Assembly (NCBI GenBank): GCA_003154025.1
Contig: PMCE01000284.1
Span: 1-11,797 of the forward strand
DNA from: Syntrophaceae bacterium
GTDB lineage: Bacteria > Desulfobacterota > SM23-61
Direction of reading: 5' to 3'
DNA length: 11,797 nucleotides
A program made the translations under genes and the position numbers. Below are positions 6,883-11,797 of this stretch, one piece after another; within the stretch, counting starts at the first letter, position 1; every line of letters begins with the position of its first letter. Under the pieces are notes generated by a model, which did not search any database, was not told the origin of the DNA, and saw nothing but the letters and a program-made list of their open reading frames with translations.

Positions 6883-6915
6883 ATATAATATTCCGTTTCT
6901 AAAAGGGGGGGATTT
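6870..6915 (-). repeat. right terminal inverted repeat of the IS1595 element
   Basis: Read on the minus strand it begins AAATCCCCCCC, then TTTT, then a block ending GACATACCCAA, matching the left end. Immediately inside it on the same strand is a second G-run (about 6862-6867). Confidence 0.85.
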
Positions 6916-7006
6916 CAGAGACCTGTTGCCGTCCCCAACGGTCTTGACACCATTTAGAGATTCTGCAGACGGGTAGGATAGAGCATAGAACAAGGCGAAA
7001 AAGGAT

Positions 7007-7012
7007 TATAAT
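7007..7012 (+). promoter_or_regulatory. possible -10 box for the 2-hydroxyacid dehydrogenase operon
   Basis: A perfect TATAAT lies 42 nt before the start codon at 7055. No good -35 is found 16-18 nt upstream (6983-6990 reads GCATAGAA). A TTGACA at 6944-6949 is too far away. Transcription would start near 7019 if an activator compensates for the missing -35. Confidence 0.35.
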
Positions 7013-7054
7013 AGTAACTTTCAGCCGTCAACCTAACCATAAAGTGAGGAGAAT

Positions 7055-8059
7055 ATGCCCCCAAAAGTAGTGGCGCGAGTTGGCCTGGATTTCACGGTAG
7101 CGGAAAAGGTGCTGACCGCAGCCGGAGTCCGGTTGGTCCGGGTGCCCTTGTGGTCGGAGGATGATATCATCAAAAACGCGGCCGACGCCGATGCGGCGAT
7201 CGTGGCCGCCACGGAACCCTACACCCCGCGGGTGATCGAAGCCCTGGGGAAGTGCAAGATCCTGAGCCGAATGGGAATCGGGTACAATAATATCGATGTC
7301 GAGGCGGCCACCCGGCAGGGCATATCGGTGGCGGTGGTCTTGGATGCCAGCGTACACGAAGTGTCCGATCATGCCATGGCCTTCCTCCTGACCTTTTCCC
7401 GGAGGATCTTTCCCCTGGCCCATGCCGTGCGGAACGGGATCTGGAAACCCGGAAGCAGCGAGATCGTCAAGGCGAGGGGGCAGATGTTCCGGCTGAATGA
7501 GCAAACCCTGGGAGTGATGGGCTTGGGAAGGATCGGGGGCCGGATGCCGGCCAAGGCAAAGGCCTTTGGCATGCGGGTGCTGGCGTGCGACCCGTACCTG
7601 TCCGCCCAGGAGCTTCAGCAGAAGGGCGCGGAGAAGGTGGATTTCGACCGGCTCCTCCGGGAATCGGACTTCATATCCATTCATACTCCCCTCACTCCCG
7701 AGACCCGGGGAATGTTCGGGCTGAAAGAATTCAGGAAGATGAAACCCACGGCCTTCATCATTAACACGGCCCGGGGAGCGGTCATCAAAGAACAGGACCT
7801 CCACCAGGCCCTGGTGGAAGGGGCAATCGCCGGCGCCGGCCTGGATGTCTGCGAACCGGAGCCTCCCGACCCAAAGAACCCCCTCTGCCAGCTGGAACAG
7901 GTCCTGATCACCGGGCATTCGGCCTTCTTTTCGGCGACGTCGATGAACGAGCTCCAGCAGAAGGCCGCCGAAGCGATCGTCGCGGCCCTGCGGGGGGAGT
8001 GGCCCCCGGTGCTGGTCAATCCGGAAGTGAAGGAGCAGAAAAACCGGCGGATTAAATAG
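7055..8059 (+). CDS. D-isomer-specific 2-hydroxyacid dehydrogenase, CtBP-like
   Basis: This 334-residue cytoplasmic enzyme is expected to interconvert a D-2-hydroxyacid and its 2-oxoacid with NAD(H). GAGGA (7046-7050) four nucleotides before the ATG fixes the start. The N- and C-terminal parts form the substrate domain (RMGIGYNNIDVEAA near 72-86, EVSDHAMAFLL near 102-112). The central Rossmann domain carries GLGRIG (156-161) and the acidic D179 after beta-2 that favours NAD over NADP. The catalytic triad is complete: R240 (NTARGAV), E269 (DVCEPEP) and H288 (TGHSAFFS). Length is typical. It resembles phosphoglycerate dehydrogenase and C-terminal binding protein relatives, but there is no ACT domain, so serine biosynthesis is unlikely. 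It lies 160 nt before the DRE-TIM lyase gene on the same strand. The two may act in sequence on 2-oxoacids, but the substrate is unknown. Confidence 0.92.
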   Translation: MPPKVVARVGLDFTVAEKVLTAAGVRLVRVPLWSEDDIIKNAADADAAIVAATEPYTPRVIEALGKCKILSRMGIGYNNIDVEAATRQGISVAVVLDASVHEVSDHAMAFLLTFSRRIFPLAHAVRNGIWKPGSSEIVKARGQMFRLNEQTLGVMGLGRIGGRMPAKAKAFGMRVLACDPYLSAQELQQKGAEKVDFDRLLRESDFISIHTPLTPETRGMFGLKEFRKMKPTAFIINTARGAVIKEQDLHQALVEGAIAGAGLDVCEPEPPDPKNPLCQLEQVLITGHSAFFSATSMNELQQKAAEAIVAALRGEWPPVLVNPEVKEQKNRRIK

Positions 8060-8128
8060 AGTGTCAGTGTCAGTGGATAGTGTCAGTAGAGGGGAAAGCC
8101 CTTTCAATGTTAGGCATTTTAGGCATTT
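8060..8128. repeat. short direct repeats after the dehydrogenase gene
   Basis: AGTGTCAGT occurs three times (8060-8068, 8066-8074, 8079-8087), starting right after the stop codon. TTAGGCATTT follows twice, overlapping by one base (8110-8119, 8119-8128). They could be slippage products or binding sites for a regulator of the downstream gene. No terminator was seen here. Confidence 0.6.
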
Positions 8129-8184
8129 CTTACAGGCAGGTGGTGCGGAGCAAGTCAGGACCTGATGATAGTGAAGTGAGAAAG

Positions 8185-8196
8185 CCGGTTAACCGG
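8185..8196. promoter_or_regulatory. perfect 12-bp palindrome before the DRE-TIM gene
   Basis: CCGGTTAACCGG is fully self-complementary without a spacer and lies 23 nt before the start codon at 8220. Palindromes of this kind can be operators for dimeric regulators. With no loop it is a poor RNA hairpin. Function is unproven. Confidence 0.35.
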
Positions 8197-8219
8197 AATA
8201 TCAAGAGAGGAGAAAAAAG

Positions 8220-9452
8220 ATGAGCCAAGGAAAGAGTGAGACCCCATGGAAAGTTCAGGGGAAATGGTCGGTATGCCCCTACGTCTTCGAACCGGAGGTA
8301 CGGGCCAGTTGGAAGATCCCCGCGAAGGTAACCGTCCACGATGTGACTTTGAGGGATGGGGAACAGACGCCGGGCGTGGTCTTTCGGAAAGATGAAAAAT
8401 TGAAGATTGCCCATGCCCTCGAGGATGCGGGCATCCACCGCATCGAAGGGGGGATGATCGCCACCTCCCAGGAGGATTTCGACGCCATCGCGGCCATGGC
8501 CAAGGAAATCAAGAAATCGGAAGTGTCCTGCTTCGCCCGGGCCCGCCGGGATGACATGGAGGCGGCGGTCAAGAGCGGGGTGAAGAGGGCCGTCATGGAG
8601 ATTACCGCCCAGGACCCCATCATCAAGAACATCTGGGGCAGCCGGGGCAAGGCCGCCGAAGAGATCATCAAGCTGGTGAAATTCGGCAAGGAGAACGGCC
8701 TGAAGGTCACCTACTTCCTCATGGAAAGCAGCCGCGCCAGCATCGATCTGCTGCGGGACATCATCATCCCCGTGGCCGAAGAGGGGAAGCCCGACAACAT
8801 CGCCCTGGTGGATACCCGGGGCTCGGCCTATCCTCCCGCCTTTGCCTGGTTGGTGACCCAGGTGAAGAAATGGGTGAAGGTGCCCGTCGAAATTCACTGC
8901 CACAACAACTGGGGATTTGCCACTGCCACCACCCTGGCGGGCGTGACCGCCGGCGCGGAAGTGGTCCATACCTGCGTCAACGGCATGGGCGGCAACGCGC
9001 CCCTGGACGAGATCATCATGGGCCTCGGAGCTTTCCTGGGAGTGGACACCGGGGTCAAGACCGAAAGCTTCCGCAAGCTTTCCGCCATGGTGAAGGACTT
9101 CTCCCGCGCCGAATGGTACAAGCCTTTCGTCGGGTCTCTAACCTCCCAGGTGGAGGTGGGGATTGCCACCCGGCAGATGTGGGACCGGCGCACGGAGCAC
9201 GGGTACGGGCGCGCCGAACCCCTGAATTACGAGGTGGTGGGCGGGAAGGCCATCGATGTGGTCCTGGGAAAGAAGAGCGGGCGGTACTCGATCATGCTCA
9301 AGGCCTACGAGCTGGGCATTCCCATGCCATCGGAAGAACAGGCATCCGCCATGTTGAACCAGATCAAGAAGATCTCGGAGGACAACAAGCGGCTGGTCAG
9401 CGAAGAAGAGTTCAAGAAAATTTATTCCCAAGTCATGGGTGGCAAGGGATGA
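8220..9452 (+). CDS. DRE-TIM metallolyase (isopropylmalate/homocitrate synthase or HMG-CoA lyase-like)
   Basis: This 410-residue enzyme belongs to the pyruvate-carboxyltransferase fold. Members make or break carbon-carbon bonds next to a 2-oxoacid or thioester using a divalent metal in a TIM barrel. The start at 8220 follows AGGAG at a normal spacing. Residues 40-49 hold the signature (HDVTLRDGEQ, with R45, D46 and E48); H226-x-H228 (IHCHNN) supplies metal ligands. The VNGMGGNAPLDEI segment (253-265) is the usual barrel signature at the C-terminal end. The protein is longer than HMG-CoA lyase (about 300) and shorter than 2-isopropylmalate synthase with its regulatory domain (about 510). Its C-terminal 120 residues do not look like a LeuA allosteric domain. 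It is therefore best called a LeuA/NifV-like enzyme of unknown substrate. It lies between the 2-hydroxyacid dehydrogenase and the M24 remnant on the same strand, suggesting one catabolic operon. Confidence 0.9.
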   Translation: MSQGKSETPWKVQGKWSVCPYVFEPEVRASWKIPAKVTVHDVTLRDGEQTPGVVFRKDEKLKIAHALEDAGIHRIEGGMIATSQEDFDAIAAMAKEIKKSEVSCFARARRDDMEAAVKSGVKRAVMEITAQDPIIKNIWGSRGKAAEEIIKLVKFGKENGLKVTYFLMESSRASIDLLRDIIIPVAEEGKPDNIALVDTRGSAYPPAFAWLVTQVKKWVKVPVEIHCHNNWGFATATTLAGVTAGAEVVHTCVNGMGGNAPLDEIIMGLGAFLGVDTGVKTESFRKLSAMVKDFSRAEWYKPFVGSLTSQVEVGIATRQMWDRRTEHGYGRAEPLNYEVVGGKAIDVVLGKKSGRYSIMLKAYELGIPMPSEEQASAMLNQIKKISEDNKRLVSEEEFKKIYSQVMGGKG

Positions 9453-9485
9453 GAGGAAGGGCCATCCTGCGGGATTCCAACTAAC

Positions 9486-9500
9486 CCCCGGTTGCCGGGG
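9486..9500. repeat. GC hairpin before the M24 remnant
   Basis: CCCCGG and CCGGGG pair perfectly around TTG, followed by six A residues and GGAGG. On the minus strand the hairpin would be preceded, not followed, by T residues, so it is not a terminator there. It may limit access to the ribosome binding site of the broken gene. Confidence 0.4.
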
Positions 9501-9517
9501 AAAAAAGGAGGAAGAAT

Positions 9518-10345
9518 ATGTCCGAATTTTGATTCATGGGAGTTGACTGGGAAGAACGAATCGACTTCGGCCGAATGCGGCGGGAGCGGTTCTGCCCAGG
9601 GGAGGGGAACCGTTCTTTTGCACGCATGACATCGTCCATTCCCGGACGAGAATGCCCTGGATCAAGCCGGAAAACGTGATGGACCGTCCCTTTATCCGCA
9701 CCGAAGACGGCACCAAGAAATTTGCGGACGAGATAAAGGCCAGGGTGGGGAAACTGGCCGAGGGAAAAATCGCCGTGGACATCTGGACCTTCGGACTCTC
9801 CCAGTGGCTGCCCAAGTGCTTCCCCAAAGCGAAGTTCATCGACGGCCGGGACGTCATCAATGATGCCAAGATGATCAAGACCCGGGACGAAATCGAGTGC
9901 CAGATAATCGCCAACATGATCACCGAGGCAGGGCTCCAGGCGCTTCTCGACAATCTGAAGCCGGGAGTGAAGGAATGCGAGCTTCTGTCCCTCGCCTGGC
10001 AGAAGTTCACCGAACTGGGAAGCGAATGGAGCCAGTGCGCCAACATCGTCTGCTCCGGGCCCTACACGGCTCCCTACCGAAGATTCACCTCTGACCGGGT
10101 CATCCGGGAAGGAGACATGGTGATCGTGGACATCGGCGCCTGCTTCAACGGATACTGGGGTGATTTCACCCGGACCTATGTCTGCGGGGATATCCTGCCC
10201 ACGAAGGAACAGATCGCCCTTCACCAGGAATCGTACAACACCCTCTTCGACGCCTGTTCCGAGGCGGTGGTGGGGAAGACGAACGGGGACATCGGCAAGC
10301 ATCTGAACTCCCCGACGGGAAACCCCAATTCCGACGGCCTGTCGG
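9518..10345 (+). pseudogene. broken M24-family (creatinase / Xaa-Pro peptidase-like) gene
   Basis: The original start is probably ATG 9518, seven or so nucleotides after GGAGG. The frame reads MSEF and hits TGA at 9530-9532, then continues in the same frame with MGVDWEERIDFGRMRRER, which looks like the N-terminus of M24 relatives. Near 9585-9590 the reading shifts to another frame at VLPRGGEP, where homologues normally have about 40 more residues, so an internal deletion is likely. The frame from there is open through PWIKPENV (9655 on) and the M24 core, including VDIGACFNGYWGDFTRT with the first two metal Asp residues spaced 11 apart. Around 10305-10345 the M24 sequence ends, losing the later His and Glu metal ligands. 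The intact open part is about 240 residues against about 400 expected. No active peptidase or lyase can be made. The plus-strand position after the DRE-TIM gene suggests it was the operon's third gene. Confidence 0.8.
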
Positions 10346-10741
10346 GCGGCCATGGGGTATCTGGGGTCCAAATTCATCACCCCCTGGGTGAATTATTGCA
10401 ACGTTTACGGGACGGAGGGCAACCTTTATTTGACGGTGGACCTCCCCGCCCGAAAACCCGATGAAACCCCGGGGCAGTACGGAAATACCTGGAATTATGC
10501 CGACCGGAATTCCGCCCTTTACCTGAAACGGAAGGGAGAGGACCAGAAGGTGAAAGTCGACCTGGAGCCCGGAGAGATTCTAACCGAGGAAGTAAAGGAA
10601 TTTGCCGGCTGCATCCGGAACCGCAGGGCGCCGGAAACCGGCGGGACGGAAGGCCTGCAGGCCTTGGCGGTGATCCTGGCCTCGATCCAGGCGGCTCTCA
10701 CCGGGGAGGCTGTGAGCCTGGCGAAGGTGTTGGCGGAATAG
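10346..10741 (+). pseudogene. C-terminal third of a Gfo/Idh/MocA-type oxidoreductase gene
   Basis: The open frame contains AMGYLGSKF, VNYCNVYGTEGNLYL and EVKEFAGCIRN, and ends in a PETGGTEGLQALAVILASIQ-like segment. This pattern is typical of the C-terminal substrate domain of Gfo/Idh/MocA sugar or inositol dehydrogenases. The N-terminal Rossmann domain with its GxGxxG and the catalytic EKP region, roughly 220-250 residues, are missing. The frame differs from that of the M24 remnant and is closed upstream by TGA at 10304-10306, so no fusion protein is produced in frame. The natural gene probably followed the M24 gene and lost its front in the same deletion. The 5' edge given here is approximate. 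Confidence 0.75.
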
Positions 10742-10787
10742 GCCGGGATTCAAATCCGGGGCATTAAATCCAGATATATTTTCTGCT

Positions 10788-11546
10788 TCAATACTTTGCG
10801 TTGTTAGTCGTAGGCTTGCTTTCCTTCTTCTTAGGTTTGATTTCTTCAAGGTATCCTAAGATTTCTTCATTAGAAGGTTCGTTAACATTGGTAACATAAT
10901 AATGAAAGAAAAGAAAATCGTTGAGTTCGTTGCATTCTTTTATGCCAGCCTCTATAAATTTGCCGACCGCCACGTCTATTGGAACTAAAATCTTAATTAT
11001 CGAATAATTTTCTCCGAAAATAACTTTTTCAACTTCGGCATTAAATTTATGACTGGCTATCCCATATTTGTCCTCAATAATCTCTTTTTGCAGTTTTGTG
11101 AACGGCGAATCATTTTTTGAGCTGATGATAAAGCAATGTCTGAGTTTGGTGTCTTTTCCTCCAAGGCCCGCAGATATAATCACGCCGTCCTCGTTCAAGA
11201 GAGAACTTTCAAGAAACATTCTGCATTCCTTTAAAGCTAATAAACCCCAATCTCTCAAAACTTGTCCAGAGATTTTCAGATACTTTTCAATTGTTGTGTA
11301 AGATTCCGGAATTCCGAAATGAGCCAAAAGAATTAATATTCTTTTCTTTGATTCAATAGAAGTGGTCTCTAAAAACAATTTTTTTCTTTCCATTAAAACA
11401 CTTCTAAAATCTACATTGTCAAAGTCTATTGTTTTTTCGAATTTGAGATATTCCTCTTGAATCGATAAAGCAATTGCCGATTCCATCACACTAAAATTAT
11501 CCGATATGCTGTCTTTTTTTGTTCGAGCAGATCTTTTAGCTTTCAT
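10788..11546 (-). CDS. protein of unknown function, AT-rich gene
   Basis: This is a 252-residue soluble protein I cannot assign to a named family. The ATG at 11546 is preferred, with GGGGG about five nucleotides upstream; the same frame also opens at a TTG (11558). The N-terminus is basic (MKAKRSARTKK). Residues about 40-120 look like paired helices of a HEAT-type or solenoid region (KKRILILLAHFGIPES, WGLLALKECRMFLES). The second half looks like an alpha/beta domain, with a GLGGKDTKLRHCFII segment and later SIIKILVPIDVAVGKFIE. The tail is Lys-rich and disordered. There is no signal peptide or membrane helix. Composition is much more AT-rich than the metabolic genes beside it, which suggests acquisition. 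It faces the Gfo/Idh remnant tail-to-tail with only 46 bp between, at a site where the operon is already damaged. I see no toxin, nuclease or transposase motif. Confidence 0.75.
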   Translation of the reverse strand: MKAKRSARTKKDSISDNFSVMESAIALSIQEEYLKFEKTIDFDNVDFRSVLMERKKLFLETTSIESKKRILILLAHFGIPESYTTIEKYLKISGQVLRDWGLLALKECRMFLESSLLNEDGVIISAGLGGKDTKLRHCFIISSKNDSPFTKLQKEIIEDKYGIASHKFNAEVEKVIFGENYSIIKILVPIDVAVGKFIEAGIKECNELNDFLFFHYYVTNVNEPSNEEILGYLEEIKPKKKESKPTTNNAKY

Positions 11547-11616
11547 GTTTTCCCCCAATTATGCGATTAGCCGTTAAATACCGACTGGGCCACGGAGAAA
11601 TCAGCGCCTGTTTTGG

Positions 11617-11630
11617 TCCGCCGAGGCGGA
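11617..11630. repeat. TCCGCC/GGCGGA inverted repeat
   Basis: TCCGCC and GGCGGA are exact reverse complements separated by GA, folding as a 5-bp stem with a CGAG loop. There is no T-tract. It is a simple GC-rich hairpin of the REP type. Confidence 0.45.
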
Positions 11631-11740
11631 TATATTTGCCCCTTCCCCGGGCGTCCCCTGGCCCCCCAATTTCCGGTTGCCTGAAATTTTCCACAGCTTC
11701 AGGGGGACATAGGGAGATTTCCCTTTGGATCACCTTGAGA

Positions 11741-11770
11741 AAATCCCCCCAACCCCTCTTTGCAAAGGGG
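11741..11770. repeat. REP-like palindrome AAATCCCCCC...CAAAGGGG
   Basis: AAATCCCCCC is followed by AACCCCTCTTTG and CAAAGGGG. The core TTTGCAAA is palindromic and the arms extend to eight pairs with one wobble. Sequences of this kind are, from memory, dispersed in many deltaproteobacterial genomes. Its first nine bases equal the outer end of the IS1595 inverted repeat. Confidence 0.5.
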
Positions 11771-11797
11771 AATATTATTTAAAGACAAGTTCCTAGT

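Larger units (their letters stand above)
4919..6915 (+). mobile_element. IS1595-family element with DUF3800 passenger gene
   Basis: This element of about 2.0 kb is bounded by imperfect terminal inverted repeats (4919-4961 and 6870-6915). It contains an ISXO2-like transposase, a 49-codon ORF overlapping its stop and a convergent DUF3800 gene. IS1595-family elements usually duplicate 8 bp of target. The 8-bp flanks here (TTCCTTTT and CAGAGACC) do not match, so either the ends are off by a few bases, the duplication has decayed, or the flanks have been rearranged. Passenger genes are known in some members of this family. The contents are less GC-rich than the metabolic genes to the right, consistent with transfer. 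All ORFs are open, so the element may still be mobile. Confidence 0.85.
11547..11797. other. repeat-bearing non-coding end of the window
   Basis: No credible gene is seen. Open frames here (for example 11561-11782 plus) read as low-complexity, proline-rich shadow and run into the repeat at 11741. The stretch holds two hairpin-forming sequences listed separately and presumably the promoter of the gene at 11546, for which I found no clear boxes. Confidence 0.5.

Noticed and set aside
6944..6949. TTGACA as a -35 box for the dehydrogenase gene
   Set aside because: No -10 lies 16-18 nt downstream; the TATAAT at 7007 is far out of range.
7028..8107. 359-codon open frame on the minus strand
   Set aside because: It is antisense to the 2-hydroxyacid dehydrogenase, which has full catalytic motifs and a good ribosome binding site.
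9518..9532. TGA at codon 5 of the M24 gene as a selenocysteine or recoded codon
   Set aside because: There is no conserved Cys or Sec expected at this N-terminal position, and the gene carries further lesions, so a nonsense mutation is simpler.
10195..10345. M24 remnant as a DMSP lyase (DddP)
   Set aside because: DddP belongs to M24, but the extra Asp I recall in its metal site is Gly here and the C-terminal ligands are missing, so no specific assignment is possible.
9481..10380. 299-codon open frame on the minus strand across the M24 region
   Set aside because: It is rich in His, Gly and Asp in the way typical of antisense GC-rich frames, and the plus strand carries recognisable M24 motifs.
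10746..10764. GGATTCAAATCC resembling a tRNA T-arm, as if a tRNA 3' end or integration site lay next to the AT-rich gene
   Set aside because: The flanking bases do not form a proper five-pair T-stem around a TTCAAAT loop, there is no acceptor stem or anticodon arm upstream (that DNA codes for the Gfo/Idh remnant), and no matching att copy is seen.

Overview
The window looks like a chromosomal stretch of a GC-rich, Gram-negative, probably anaerobic bacterium of the Desulfobacterota/deltaproteobacterial type. This rests on the protein families present (zinc-ribbon/cyclase/AAA/TPR regulator, DRE-TIM lyase, 2-hydroxyacid dehydrogenase) and on short dispersed repeats rich in runs of C and G. It is an inference from style; no rRNA or other marker gene is present. 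No CRISPR array, complete tRNA or rRNA was seen.

Layout. Positions 1-1065: a small secreted protein of unknown function behind a leader with a hairpin, ending in a strong intrinsic terminator. Positions 1171-1390: an inverted repeat followed by what looks like the broken 5' end of a REP-associated (Y1) transposase gene. Positions 1429-4794 (minus): a 1121-residue signalling protein with two zinc ribbons, a class III nucleotide cyclase domain, an AAA ATPase and TPR-like repeats. Positions 4919-6915: a complete-looking IS1595-family element bounded by imperfect inverted repeats. It carries the transposase, a 49-residue ORF overlapping its stop codon, and a convergent DUF3800 gene as passenger. 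Both inverted repeats contain a -35 box facing inwards, so the two gene sets appear to be driven from the element's own ends.

Positions 7055-10741 (plus): a metabolic cluster. A D-2-hydroxyacid dehydrogenase and a DRE-TIM metallolyase of the isopropylmalate/homocitrate synthase or HMG-CoA lyase type are intact. They are followed by a wrecked M24 (creatinase/Xaa-Pro peptidase-like) gene that has an in-frame stop at codon 5, an apparent internal deletion and a lost C-terminus. It is joined to the last third of a Gfo/Idh/MocA oxidoreductase gene. An ancestral four-gene catabolic operon seems to have been reduced by deletions; its substrate cannot be read from the sequence.

Positions 10788-11546 (minus): an AT-rich gene of unknown function, probably acquired, followed to the window end by repeat-rich non-coding DNA. 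The most interesting parts are the IS1595 element with its coupled small ORF and mirrored promoters, and the M24/Gfo-Idh deletion chimera.
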